Positions 34,545 through 43,502 are shown, counted from the stretch's first letter. The stretch: DNA of 49,427 nt from an uncultured Rubrobacteraceae bacterium (GCA_902806055.1 CADCVD010000028.1:1-49427), one strand, 5' to 3'. Made by a program: numbers and translations. The notes: a model not told the origin generated them from the sequence alone.

Positions 34545-35657
34545 ATGAGATTTAGAAGCGAGCTCGATCCGCTGCGGCCGTACATACCGCCGAAGTCCTG
34601 GAGGATGGCGGCAGAGGGAACGGACGAGCACCGGTACGCGAAGCTGACCTCGAACGAACTGGCTTTCGGGCCGCTCCCGGAGGCGGAGGCGGCCCTCGCC
34701 GAGGTGCTGCCCCGCGCCAACCGCTACCCCGACAGCCACGTCACGCGCCTCCGCCAGGCAGTGGCCGAGGCCAACGCCGGCACGGAGACCCGCAACGTGC
34801 TGGTCGGCAACGGGTCGAGCGAGGTCTTGATGAACGTACTCCAGTTGCTCCCCGTCGGCGAGGTCGTCTACCCCTGGCCGTCGTTCAGCCTCTATCCCAT
34901 GATCTGCGCGGTCCTCGGTATGGCGGCCCGCCCGGTCTCCCTCACGGAGAAACACGAGATTCCCGCAGAGGCGCTGCTCTCGGCGGTGACCGGCGAGACG
35001 AGGGCCGTGATCCTCTGCAACCCTAACAACCCTTCAGGCACGTACCTGACCCTGGATGAGGTCGCGAGCCTGGCCTCTGAACTGCCCTCGGAAGTACTCC
35101 TGATCCTGGACGAAGCCTACGTCGAGTTCGTCGACGATCCGGCCTACCGCGACTCTCACGTCCTCGCCCTCGAAAGGGAGAACGTCATCACCGCCCGCAC
35201 CTTCTCCAAAGCGCACGGGCTGGCCGGTCTCCGGGTGGGCTACGGCATCGGGTCCGAGAAGATCACCGAATACGCCGAGAGGGTCCGGTTCCCCGTCTCC
35301 GTCAACCTCGCCGCCCAGGTCGCGGCGACAGCTTCGATGCTGGCGTGGGACAAGGTCCGGGAGCGAGCCGAGTTCGTCGTTCGGGAGCGCAACCGCCTGC
35401 AGGAAGCGTTCGCCGGCGCGAGGCTGGACTTTATCCCCTCACAGGGCAACTTCATCATGGTCCGGTTCGGGGCGGATGACTTCGAGAAGGCCGGTGTCCT
35501 CGTAAGGGAGGGCACAGCGCTGGAGTATCCCGGGTGGAGCCGCGTCACGGTAGGCGACTCGTGGGAGAACGACCGCGTCATCGCGGCCCTCGAAGACGCG
35601 ACCAGCGAAGCCCCGCGGAAGGCTAAGCCCGAGGCGAGACCGCAGCGGACCTCTTGA
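34545..35657 (+). CDS. HisC-like PLP aminotransferase
   Basis: This 370-residue fold-type I aminotransferase has NPNNPSGTYL, LDEAYVEF (PLP Asp/Tyr), and the PLP Lys in ARTFSKAHGLAGLRVGYG. It resembles histidinol-phosphate aminotransferase. Lying next to tyrA (TTGA overlap) and opposite chorismate mutase/aroF suggests it works on aromatic keto acids, such as (hydroxy)phenylpyruvate, instead of or in addition to histidinol phosphate. Which substrate is preferred cannot be read from sequence. Confidence 0.9.
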   Translation: MRFRSELDPLRPYIPPKSWRMAAEGTDEHRYAKLTSNELAFGPLPEAEAALAEVLPRANRYPDSHVTRLRQAVAEANAGTETRNVLVGNGSSEVLMNVLQLLPVGEVVYPWPSFSLYPMICAVLGMAARPVSLTEKHEIPAEALLSAVTGETRAVILCNPNNPSGTYLTLDEVASLASELPSEVLLILDEAYVEFVDDPAYRDSHVLALERENVITARTFSKAHGLAGLRVGYGIGSEKITEYAERVRFPVSVNLAAQVAATASMLAWDKVRERAEFVVRERNRLQEAFAGARLDFIPSQGNFIMVRFGADDFEKAGVLVREGTALEYPGWSRVTVGDSWENDRVIAALEDATSEAPRKAKPEARPQRTS

Positions 35658-36703
35658 GCCGAACACTTGCCATTATCGGGGTCGGCCTCGTAGGGGGCTC
35701 GGTCGGGCTCGCGGCGAGGACGGCGAGCTGGGAGGTAGTCGGCGTGGACGATCCGGCGGTGCTGGAGAAGGCAGCCGAGATCGGAGCGGTAGACCGGGCC
35801 TCTACGATAAAGGAGGCGCGCGGGGCGGACCTCGTGGTGCTCGCAGCGCCCATCTCCCGCATCGCGGCCCTGATCGGGAAACTCGCCCCGACGGACGCCC
35901 TCGTCACCGACGTTGCCAGCACAAAAATGAAGATAGTAGGCGAGGCCGAATCGCGCGGCTTGAGGCACTTCGTTGGCGGGCACCCGATGGCCGGCAGCCA
36001 ACTCGCGGGCGTGGCGAACGCGAAGACCGATCTCTTCAAGGGCGCCCGCTACTTTCTCACGCCGACCGCGAAGACGACACCCGAAGACTACCGCGAGGTA
36101 GCGCAGTTCGTGCGGGAGCTCGGCGCGATCCCTACGGCGGTCGACCCGGAGAAGCACGACCTCCTGATGGCCGCCCTCTCCCACCTGCCTCACCTCATGG
36201 CCGCGGCCCTGCTAAAGGTAGCCTCGGATATCTCCCCCGAAGCTCTCTCCTTCGCCGGCCCCTCCTTCAGGGACCTCACCAGGGTCGGGGCGTCGAACCC
36301 GGGGCTGTGGTCGGATATCCTGGCCGAGAACGCGCCGGCACTGGGCGAGGCCCTGGGGGCCTTCGCAGGAGCAATGGCGCAGCTAGGCAGCGAGATCAAG
36401 GACCGCCAGGCCATAGAAGAGCGCTTCCGGGACGCCCGCGCGGCCTACGACGCCCTCGGCGGTATCCTCGTCGATAAGAGCGGCGAGAACGTGGAGATAG
36501 CCATCTCCGTCGAGAACCGCCCCGGCGTCTTCGCGCGGGTTACGACCCTCATGGGCTCCAACAGCATCAACATCCTCGACCTCTACGTCCGCCACTCCAA
36601 CACCGAGCGCGCCGCCCTAGTCCTCACCCTGGACGCCGGCGCCGCCGAAAAGGCGCAGGACTTGCTCCGGGAGGCGGGCTTCAACGCGGAGTTGCTGAGT
36701 TAA
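35654..36703 (+). CDS. tyrA: Prephenate dehydrogenase with ACT domain
   Basis: This 349-residue enzyme oxidises prephenate to 4-hydroxyphenylpyruvate. It has an N-terminal NAD site (IIGVGLVGGSVGLA), VTDVASTK, and the catalytic His region GGHPMAGS. A C-terminal ACT domain (VEIAISVENRPGVFARVT, from about residue 278) probably binds tyrosine for feedback control. The start is TTG overlapping the aminotransferase stop. Together the pair completes a tyrosine branch. Confidence 0.95.
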   Translation: MSRTLAIIGVGLVGGSVGLAARTASWEVVGVDDPAVLEKAAEIGAVDRASTIKEARGADLVVLAAPISRIAALIGKLAPTDALVTDVASTKMKIVGEAESRGLRHFVGGHPMAGSQLAGVANAKTDLFKGARYFLTPTAKTTPEDYREVAQFVRELGAIPTAVDPEKHDLLMAALSHLPHLMAAALLKVASDISPEALSFAGPSFRDLTRVGASNPGLWSDILAENAPALGEALGAFAGAMAQLGSEIKDRQAIEERFRDARAAYDALGGILVDKSGENVEIAISVENRPGVFARVTTLMGSNSINILDLYVRHSNTERAALVLTLDAGAAEKAQDLLREAGFNAELLS

Positions 36704-36705
36704 CT

Positions 36706-37409
36706 CTAGTGTTGGGAGACCCGTATCTGCCCTTCCCAAACCCTTGAGGCGTGTTCCGCCCGCCGGTAGAAATACTCCGCATGTCCGGGTTGTGAAGCGA
36801 GAAAAAAGACGACGTGCGAGGTACGAAACGAGAATACTTTAGAAGCGTCCATCCGAGCAACGATCCCTTCGACGATTCGTTCGACGAAGCTCTCCCGATT
36901 CGCACGGACGAAGTGCTGGTAGACAAGCACCGAGTGGCCTGCGGCGTACGTACTGGCCATCTCCTCCCAGAAGAGATACTTGCTCGAATCCCTGCGTCCA
37001 AGCGGCTTGGAGGCAACCTCAAAGTCGTTGTCAGGGTCGAAGAAGACGAGGTCAACCCCTCGGAAACTTCGAGCATTTCGGTGAAATAGCGGCATCATTC
37101 TCTCGCAGAATCGCTTAGCATGTGCGTAAAGAAGATAGTCTCCGGCAGGATATCTACGTTCTCTACGAGACGAACATCGCGCCTGCCTTCTACTTTTACA
37201 TGCCGGTAAAGGTGATCGAATAGATAAGGGTCAAAGCTTCGGTACTTGCCGCGTTAGTCAAGGTACTCTAGTTTTCTGCCGTCGGTGCGTCCGTCAGAAG
37301 GCGTCAACATCCAGCATACCCCGGTACTGATCTCACCCTCTGAGGAGAGTACTCGGAGCAATCCATACTTGCGATAATCGCTGACGTCGCCGAAATATTG
37401 GTTCTTCAT
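36706..37409 (-). pseudogene. Hypothetical protein gene with stop and frameshift
   Basis: From ATG 37409 the frame reads MKNQYFGDVSDYRKYGLLRV..., reaches TAA at 37254-37256, continues in the same frame as RGKYRSFDPYLFDHLY...LPETIF, then shifts at TTCTTT (37128-37133). It resumes as YAHAKRFCERMMPLFHRN...VFFDPDNDFEV...SSKYLFWEE to 36706. The parts clearly belong to one protein of about 235 residues. I recall similar proteins from other genomes, without known function. The 131-codon 3' part could still be translated from ATG 37098. It is convergent with tyrA. Confidence 0.75.
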
Positions 37410-37427
37410 TCTCTCTCTAACAAGGGG

Positions 37428-37883
37428 TTAGCTACCCATCCGCCGAGCCATCTCCTCGAAGAGGGCGTCGCACTCCGGTTTGAGCACCCCGCCGGTGAGT
37501 TCGAAGCGGCTGAAGCTGGAGCGGTTCGAGACTTCACCGGCGGGCAGGTCTATCTGCGGGAGGCCGAGGTGCTTGAGCGTTTGTATCGAGGTGCCGAAGA
37601 CGACGCGCGGGATGCCGCACCACAGGATCGCCCCGGAGCACATCGGGCAGGGCTCGGCGGTGGTGTAGAGGACGAGCCTGGTCCAGTCTACCGCCGGACG
37701 GTCCGCGGAGAGATGAACGATCGCGTCGATCTCTCCGTGCGAGATAGGGTTTCTCTCGGCCTTGTTGAGACCCTCGGCCAGTACCTCCCCGGTCTCCCGG
37801 TCAGCAATGACGCACCCGAAGGGGGCATCGAGGTTTCCGTGTGCGACCTCGACGGCCCGGCGCATGTACCGCTCGTGATCCAC
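37428..37883 (-). CDS. Nucleoside/guanine deaminase-like protein
   Basis: This 151-residue zinc deaminase of the CDA superfamily has the zinc motif PCPMCSGAILWCG and, in place of the usual HAE, HGE (SHGEIDAIVHL), which still supplies His and the catalytic Glu. Such proteins act on guanine, cytosine or tRNA adenosine; the C-terminal part (GTSIQTLKHLGLPQI) resembles stand-alone nucleoside deaminases more than TadA. It lies directly after the epimerase gene (1-base gap). Confidence 0.88.
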   Translation of the reverse strand: MDHERYMRRAVEVAHGNLDAPFGCVIADRETGEVLAEGLNKAERNPISHGEIDAIVHLSADRPAVDWTRLVLYTTAEPCPMCSGAILWCGIPRVVFGTSIQTLKHLGLPQIDLPAGEVSNRSSFSRFELTGGVLKPECDALFEEMARRMGS

Positions 37884-37884
37884 G

Positions 37885-38781
37885 TTATCTCCCGAGCAGG
37901 TGCCGCAGCGCGCCCTCTAGCTCCGGATACCGGAACTCGTAGCCCGACTCTTTCAGCTTCGCGGGCTCCATCCGCTGGCTCGCCAGGAGCAGCGCGTCTG
38001 CGACCTCGCCCAGCATCAACCGCGCCGCAGGAGCCGGGAGCGGGAAGACGGTCGGGCGGTTCAGGACGCGGCCCAGGGTCTTCGTATACTCCGCGTTGGT
38101 GACGGGGTTTGGAGAACCGACGTTGACCGGTCCTTTGAGCGTCTCGGTAGAGAGGGCATGTAGGATGGCGCCGGCGACGTCGTCCAGGGCTACCCAGGGC
38201 CAGTACTGCCTCCCTGACCCGATCTTGCCCCCGGCGCCGAGCTTGAAGATCGGCAACGTCCTACCTAAAGCGCCGCCCTCGGGAGAGAGCACTATCCCGA
38301 TGCGTGGATGCACGACTCTGATCCCCGCTGCTCGCGCCGGGTCGGCCGCAGCCTCCCACTCCCGACAGACTCTGGCCAGGAAGTCCGATCCGGGCCCGCT
38401 CTCCTCCCTTAAAAGCTCGTTGCCCCGGTCACCGTAGTAACCGACCGCAGAGGTCGAGACCATCACCCGAGGCTGCCAGGGAAGACCGGCCACCGTCTGG
38501 GAGAGCAGGCGTGTCCCCTGCACGCGGCTCTCCAGAATGCGGGCCTTCTTCGCAGGCGTCCAGCGCCCCTCGGCGATGCTCTCCCCCGCGAGATGTACCA
38601 CGGCGTCAACTCCTTCGAGCCTGGCGGCGTCTATCGTGCCCGCCGACGGGTCCCACCGGACCTCGTCTCCCGAAGATCCCCCGGAACGAACGAGACGCCG
38701 TACCCTATGCCCCTCTTCCTCAAGGGCAGGTACGAGCGCCGAGCCTATGAGCCCCCTCGACCCACTAACCAGCACGTCCAC
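37885..38781 (-). CDS. TIGR01777-type NAD-dependent epimerase
   Basis: This 298-residue short-chain-dehydrogenase-like protein starts MDVLVSGSRGLIGSALVPAL (Rossmann loop) and has VDAVVHLAGESIAEGRW, STSAVGYYGDRG with the YxxxG variant of the active-site Tyr, and a C-terminal DUF1731-like part (ARLMLGEVADALLLASQRM). It is similar to YfcH. The substrate is unknown. It is first in a two-gene unit with the deaminase. Confidence 0.9.
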   Translation of the reverse strand: MDVLVSGSRGLIGSALVPALEEEGHRVRRLVRSGGSSGDEVRWDPSAGTIDAARLEGVDAVVHLAGESIAEGRWTPAKKARILESRVQGTRLLSQTVAGLPWQPRVMVSTSAVGYYGDRGNELLREESGPGSDFLARVCREWEAAADPARAAGIRVVHPRIGIVLSPEGGALGRTLPIFKLGAGGKIGSGRQYWPWVALDDVAGAILHALSTETLKGPVNVGSPNPVTNAEYTKTLGRVLNRPTVFPLPAPAARLMLGEVADALLLASQRMEPAKLKESGYEFRYPELEGALRHLLGR

Positions 38782-38933
38782 GCTTTCCTCCTCCCGCGCC
38801 GTTACCGAACCCGACGCACCACCGGCAGACGATCGACATAGTAACGGCTCCAGAAACCCCGGACAGTAAAGCGAACACCAAGACAGGAAGATTAGCGCGC
38901 CGGAGCCTTACACTACTTTGTGGGAAATGCGCT

Positions 38934-39095
38934 CCCGTCAACTGTACGAACTGACAACGCCTTAAAGTTCGCTTCTCCGCTAAGCTAGGCCAGGAGCCGG
39001 AGATCGAACTGGGGTTAGTCTAGAGGCTACGCGCTCAACGGTTTCTCACCGAGCTGCCTAGCGAGTGAGTTTCAGAATATTGCGTGTGAAGCGTT
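38934..39095. repeat. Dispersed intergenic repeat, copy A
   Basis: Bases 38934-39002 match 44868-44937 (first 34 bases identical) and, less closely, 48608-48678. The weaker similarity to copy C continues to about 39095. The upstream part found in the other two copies is mostly missing here. It sits in the 38782-39262 spacer, which has no supported gene. Confidence 0.65.
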
Positions 39096-39168
39096 CTTGG
39101 AGACCAAGCTTCTGGTGTGTTCTCGGAACTTTGCCACTTCCACGGATCCGGTTGAATAGTGTCATATA

Positions 39169-39190
39169 ACCAAGTCTCTAGAGACTTGGT
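39169..39190. repeat. Perfect 22-bp palindrome
   Basis: The sequence is self-complementary with no spacer; its half is ACCAAGTCTCT. It lies 73 bases beyond the stop of the FHA-GGDEF gene. It could form a cruciform or terminator stem, or be a dimeric-protein site. No T-run follows on either strand. Confidence 0.6.
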
Positions 39191-39262
39191 CCTGTCTTCC
39201 AGCCCAGCTCTATTTCATGGCAGAAGCGTACGGCCAGACTCGTTATAAGGCACCAGGTTCGC

Positions 39263-40027
39263 CTACGCCCGAACCGCGTTGCCGCCTGTATGCTTGGCCC
39301 TGTATAGTGCCTCGTCGGCGGCGTGAGTGAGGTCGTTACGCATCGTGCCGTCCTCAGGGTAGGTTGCGACACCAACAGAGAGGGTCGGGTTAGCGAGCTT
39401 GCCCTCGTGCTCGAAGGCGTACTCCTCGACCCGGCACCGGATCTCCTCGGCTACCTTAAGGGCCTCTTCCTTAGTGAGGTTTGGGAGGATGGTCTGGTAC
39501 TCGTCGCCGCCGAACCGGGTCGCCTGGCGGCCTCCCTCCGAGTGCAGCTCCCCGATAATGCGGCCGACCATGCCGACCACGAATTCGCCTAGGAGGTGTC
39601 CGTGTTTGTCGTTGATCTCCTTGAGATTGTCTATGTCGGCCATGAGAATGCTTAAGGGCCGGTGCGCCGTTGCCATTGTCTGTAGCCAGTGCTCGAACTC
39701 CTCGTCGAAGCGATTCTTGGCGAGGAGCCCCGTGAGGTAATCACGGTTAATCAGATGGTCCAGAGCCCTGTGGAATTGCGCTTTTATGGGGTCGTCCTGC
39801 GAGAACTCCAGCACAGAATCGCCTATTACGATACGGTCGCCGTTGTATAGTCGGCGCCGTTCGCAAGCTCTTAGGATCTCGCCGTTCACCGCGGTACCCT
39901 CACCGGTGCCCAGATCCTGAATCCTATAGACGCCTGAGGCCGACTCCCAGTGTACGTTGGCATGCTTCGGTTCGACCTCTATGTCTCGTATCACTAGGAT
40001 CGCGTGGTGCGGATCGTTCCCCAGCAC
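39263..40027 (-). CDS. FHA-GGDEF protein, probable diguanylate cyclase (N-terminus damaged)
   Basis: The C-terminal GGDEF domain has ILMADIDNLKEINDKHGH and RFGGDEYQTIL (GGDEY, active-site form), so c-di-GMP synthesis is expected. The N-terminal part is an FHA domain (EVEPKHANVHWE, DLGTGEGTAVNGE), which binds phosphothreonine and may link to Ser/Thr kinases. From GTG 40027 the first FHA strands are missing. The same frame continues upstream as FLKGPGLGDLYFLHEKEV until TAG at 40082-40084, before which lies MRIS. So either the gene is truncated, starts at CTG, or has been broken by the amber codon. Confidence 0.85.
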   Translation of the reverse strand: MLGNDPHHAILVIRDIEVEPKHANVHWESASGVYRIQDLGTGEGTAVNGEILRACERRRLYNGDRIVIGDSVLEFSQDDPIKAQFHRALDHLINRDYLTGLLAKNRFDEEFEHWLQTMATAHRPLSILMADIDNLKEINDKHGHLLGEFVVGMVGRIIGELHSEGGRQATRFGGDEYQTILPNLTKEEALKVAEEIRCRVEEYAFEHEGKLANPTLSVGVATYPEDGTMRNDLTHAADEALYRAKHTGGNAVRA

Positions 40028-40668
40028 AACCTCCTTCTCGTGCAGAAAGTAAAGATCCCCTAGTCCCGGCCCCTTTAGAACTACGAGATGCGCATGTCTT
40101 GTCGATTCACTATCCGTGGAGATAGCATCCTCCTGCGCCCTGCCTATAGGGTTAGATCTGACCTGCTACTCAGCCCTGATGCTGGATAGCTTATATGGTA
40201 TTCGCTTAAACGCTTCCGTGGCAAGGAGCCGGGATTCACTAGATCGGGGCTCAGGATCTTCCTTATTCAAGAACTGCCGCTAAGAGGTCTTCTCAGAAAC
40301 CAACCAAACAACTCACTGATCTTCTTCATCTCGTATTAAGAACTACTCTAGCTAACCCGGTGTACAGGTTTTTCAGGTGAGTAGTTTCGAGAGCTGAAGG
40401 GGTGGATTACCCACTTGGTGGTTGAGCAAGAAAGCCACGGTGTGAGAGAGGACTTTTCGCAACAGCCTGCTGGTAAGGTGCCACAAATCACGCGCCCGCA
40501 CCCGCTCTGCGGAGAGGTCTTCTCTTCAGTTCAAGCCCCTAAGGAAACTTGCACACGGGGTTAATTAGTAAGAAAAAGTAGTAAATCTCACCCATTTGTA
40601 GGAGGCGCAAGTCTCTCTGCAGATACTATTCTCTTCTTGTAGTAAATACGTCGTTAGAAAGGACGAAG
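40028..40668. other. Long spacer with repeat fragment
   Basis: There is no supported gene on either strand. The first 55 bases encode the lost FHA start described for the GGDEF gene. Around 40267-40302 a fragment ACTGCCGCTAAGAGGTCTTC resembles the repeat at 141-185. The end should hold the promoter of the LPKTG protein gene; no confident -35/-10 pair was picked out. Confidence 0.5.
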
Positions 40669-41307
40669 ATGAAGAAGATCACCGCACTGATGGCAATGCT
40701 GGCGCTGGTTGTGGTTGCCGTGTCCCCGGCCTATGCTCAGGGCAGTGGCAGCAGCATAGAGGTCGGGGAAGGCGACGTCGAGATCTCCGACACCACAGCG
40801 GTTGAGGGCAGCATAGTTCAGAACTGTCCGGCGAGCGTCACGTTCGGCGACGGTAACGAGAACGTCCAGGTCGTCTCCGGCTCGCAGAACGCCGTGATCG
40901 ACATCGACGGCGACGAGAACGAGGCTGAGATCGAGCAGGAGCTCGTGCAGAGCGGCTTCAGCCCTGAGGTTTCGACCGAGTGCACCCAGGAAATCGCGCA
41001 GGCGGCGGCAGCCGGCGAGGCCCCGAAGGCCGAGGCTAAGGCTGGCGCTGCGGAGGCCAAGGCTGCTCCGGCTCCGAAGGCTGAGGCTAAGGCGGGTGGC
41101 GCGGAAGCCAAAGCTGCTCCGGCTCCGACCCCGAAGGCCGAGGCCAAGGCTGGCGGCGCGGAGGCTAAGGCTGCTCCGGCCCCGGCTCCGAAGGCTGAGG
41201 CCAAGGCTGAGCTGCCGAAGACCGGTGGCGGCGCTTCGCTGTTCGCGCTCGGTGCTGGCGCCCTGCTGATAGGTGCCGGCCTCGTGGCTCGCAGGATCAT
41301 CAAGTAA
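40669..41307 (+). CDS. LPKTG surface protein with Ala/Lys/Pro repeats
   Basis: This 212-residue protein has a signal peptide (cleavage likely after AYA, residue 23) and a small N-terminal domain with two Cys (NCPAS, TECTQ). A repeat region with units like PKAEAKAGGAEAKAAPAP occupies about residues 118-180, followed by LPKTG (182-186), a membrane helix and the basic tail RRIIK. This is the classical sortase substrate layout. The repeat tail resembles Ala/Lys/Pro-rich wall-spanning or DNA/heparin-binding tails. No sortase gene is in the window. A strong terminator follows. Confidence 0.88.
   Translation: MKKITALMAMLALVVVAVSPAYAQGSGSSIEVGEGDVEISDTTAVEGSIVQNCPASVTFGDGNENVQVVSGSQNAVIDIDGDENEAEIEQELVQSGFSPEVSTECTQEIAQAAAAGEAPKAEAKAGAAEAKAAPAPKAEAKAGGAEAKAAPAPTPKAEAKAGGAEAKAAPAPAPKAEAKAELPKTGGGASLFALGAGALLIGAGLVARRIIK
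41020..41208 (+). repeat. In-gene tandem repeats
   Basis: About three and a half units of 54-60 bases encode PKAEAKAG(G/A)AEAKAAPAP. Units differ mainly at third codon positions and by short Pro/Thr insertions, as expected for repeats that expand and contract by slippage. Confidence 0.8.
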
Positions 41308-41360
41308 ATACTGCCTCATCGGCGGTAGCTAGCTAAGGCCACGCGGCCGGGACTAGTCTA

Positions 41361-41395
41361 GAGGAAGGTCCCCTTCTGGGGGTCTTCCTCTTTTT
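41361..41395 (+). terminator. Rho-independent terminator
   Basis: GAGGAAG...CCCC pairs with GGGG...CTTCCTC around a TTCT loop, followed by TTTTT (41391-41395). It ends the LPKTG gene transcript and is the clearest terminator in the window. Confidence 0.9.
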
Positions 41396-41462
41396 CGCGG
41401 CATCTGCCTCTCCTTATACCCCACTGATCTAAACTCCGGAAGTATGATGATCAGGGCGACGA

Positions 41463-41966
41463 TCATTCTTCCTGGTGCGAATCGGCCCTTCTGCTCCTGA
41501 GGTAGGCGATGGCGGCGGAAACCAGAACCACTCTGAGAAGAATTCTTCGGACGAGACTTGTCCTGTTGTGCTTCCATTCCGCATTCCAGCCTCGTTCTGC
41601 GAAGACGTTGGGGAGGTGGCCGTGCTTGAGGTCGTCCACGACGCCTTCCACTACGCTCACCCGGTCGGCCAGCATCAAGGGTAGCCAATGACCATAGCTG
41701 GATTCGCTGTACCTGAAAGCGATGCGACGGAACTCGCCGCTCACCCCCGAGGGGGGCGTCGATGTTCCGAACACAGAGGTCAGGTCTGATCGCTCGTTGG
41801 AGTGCAGGACCTCAACGGTGAGCGGCTGCTGCGGCGGGCGCTCCCAGCTGTAGCCTGCGTGTTCGCCATCGTTGCGATACTTCATCGGGTAGGTCGGGTC
41901 ATTTTTCGGGTCGATGTCCACGCCCCACCCCTCTACCTGCGAAGGGTCTTTGGGTGTATGTTCCAT
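41463..41966 (-). CDS. Conserved hypothetical protein
   Basis: This 167-residue protein starts MEHTPKDPSQVEGWGVDIDP, followed by NDPTYPMKYR and GYSWERPPQQP. It has a central segment GHWLPLMLADRVSVVEGVVDDL and a C-terminal hydrophobic/basic segment that may be a membrane anchor (about 139-157). I recall similar proteins in unrelated bacteria, but no function. It lies 12 bases after the alcohol-dehydrogenase gene on the same strand, so the two are probably co-transcribed. Confidence 0.8.
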   Translation of the reverse strand: MEHTPKDPSQVEGWGVDIDPKNDPTYPMKYRNDGEHAGYSWERPPQQPLTVEVLHSNERSDLTSVFGTSTPPSGVSGEFRRIAFRYSESSYGHWLPLMLADRVSVVEGVVDDLKHGHLPNVFAERGWNAEWKHNRTSLVRRILLRVVLVSAAIAYLRSRRADSHQEE

Positions 41967-41978
41967 AGCTGTTCCTCC

Positions 41979-43133
41979 CTACGTTCTAGCCGACGGCGGC
42001 ATCAGCACCGGCTTGATGCAGTCGTCGAGCTTCGCCGAAAAGATCCGGTAGGCGTCCGACACGTCCTCCAGAGGGATACGGTGGGTAATCAGTGCTTTCG
42101 GATCTAGGACGCCGCTCTGCACATGCTCGATCAGCCGTGGCAGCAGCCGCTTCACCGACGCCTGATTCGCCCGGATAGTGATACCTTTGTTGACCACGTT
42201 TCCGATGGGGATGTGGGTGCCTATCGGGCCGTACACGCCGACTATAGAGACGATCCCACCCTTTTTTACGGAGTTGATGGCCCAATGAAGCGCCGTAGCC
42301 GACCCTCCCTGCATCAGCAATTTCCTGCCGAGGACCGTCTGCAGCGCGCTGCCGGCGGCCTCGGCTCCCACGGCGTCGATACACACGTCGGCCCCCAGGG
42401 ATTCGGTGGTCCCTTTGATAAACACCACAGGGTCCTCCAGCGACCTGAAGTCATAGGCCTCGCAGGGGGCATACTCTCTCGCAAACTCGAGCCGGTAATC
42501 GACACAGTCGATTACGATGACCCGCCCCGCCCCGAAGAGCCAGGCGCACCTGGCCGCCATGATGCCAACCGGACCGGCCCCGAAAACCACGACGGTATCA
42601 CCGGGTTGAATACCGCCCATTTCAGCCGCTTGATATCCCGTAGGCACTACGTCGGTGAGCAGCACTGCGTCGTCCGGGTCCATGCCTTCCGGAATGACCG
42701 TAGGACTAACATCAGCATAAGGGACGCGGACGTATTCTGCCTGTCCACCGTTGTAGCCACCCGCGGTATGCGAATAGCCGAAGATGCCACCTACCGCTGT
42801 AGCTTGAGAGTTGGATTCATGACAATTTCCATACAGTCCCTGCTGGCAGAAGACACACGTACCGCAGGCGATATTGAACGGCACCAGAACGTGGTCGCCG
42901 ATTTTCAGCTTCTCCACCTCCTCGCCGAGCTGCTCGACCACGCCTGTGAACTCATGGCCAAACGTCATCCCTACCCGGGTATCCGGCACAGATCCGTTGT
43001 ACAGATGCAGGTCGGATCCGCAGATACACGATCTCGTGACCCGGACGATAGCGTCCTGAGGATGCAGGATCTCTGGCATCGGTTTATGGTCGATGCGGAC
43101 CCGCAGTGGCCCCCGGTAATTCATGGCGAGCAT
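41979..43133 (-). CDS. Zinc-dependent alcohol/formaldehyde dehydrogenase
   Basis: This medium-chain dehydrogenase has the catalytic-zinc motifs CICGSDLHLY and GHEFTGVVE, four structural-zinc Cys (ACGTCVFCQQGLYGNC) and an NAD site VVFGAGPVGIMAA. The overall pattern fits the glutathione-independent formaldehyde dehydrogenase/threonine dehydrogenase-like group. The ATG at 43133 (MLAMNYRGPLRV) follows AGGGA by 8 bases and matches the family start; the frame runs further upstream to 43220. A conserved hypothetical gene follows. From 43134 to 43502 I see no other gene. Confidence 0.92.
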   Translation of the reverse strand: MLAMNYRGPLRVRIDHKPMPEILHPQDAIVRVTRSCICGSDLHLYNGSVPDTRVGMTFGHEFTGVVEQLGEEVEKLKIGDHVLVPFNIACGTCVFCQQGLYGNCHESNSQATAVGGIFGYSHTAGGYNGGQAEYVRVPYADVSPTVIPEGMDPDDAVLLTDVVPTGYQAAEMGGIQPGDTVVVFGAGPVGIMAARCAWLFGAGRVIVIDCVDYRLEFAREYAPCEAYDFRSLEDPVVFIKGTTESLGADVCIDAVGAEAAGSALQTVLGRKLLMQGGSATALHWAINSVKKGGIVSIVGVYGPIGTHIPIGNVVNKGITIRANQASVKRLLPRLIEHVQSGVLDPKALITHRIPLEDVSDAYRIFSAKLDDCIKPVLMPPSART

Positions 43134-43502
43134 GGAAGCGGTCCCTTCTTTTTCGGCTTCTATTACCTTCGTCGTCATTCCAATATAGATTATGCCCCCG
43201 CTCCTCAGAGTAGTACGCATGTGCTCGCTGTTAGCGGACAGCCCGTCGCGCTATTGACGGCCATGATCTGTTCTCTGACATACCCAACTCTCAGCCAACA
43301 CGCCCCAGACAATGAACGAAGCTGTGGGCAGGGGTAGAGGTCAAGACCAGTTGAGGTAAGAAGGCCGATAAGCACAAGGTTAGCAGCGCCAGATAGCCAA
43401 CGCTTGAAGGCTGGAGCCCAGTAAGTTTGACGTTCCTCCTACTGTACTGTTTATGCTCCTCAGTGGTGCTTTTCTAGCGAAGGGAAGGACGGAAGACCGC
43501 CC

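Noticed and set aside
6722-40084. Amber recoding as an explanation for the two TAG codons
   Set aside because: TAG also serves as a normal stop in other genes here, and no suppressor tRNA or insertion system is visible in the window.
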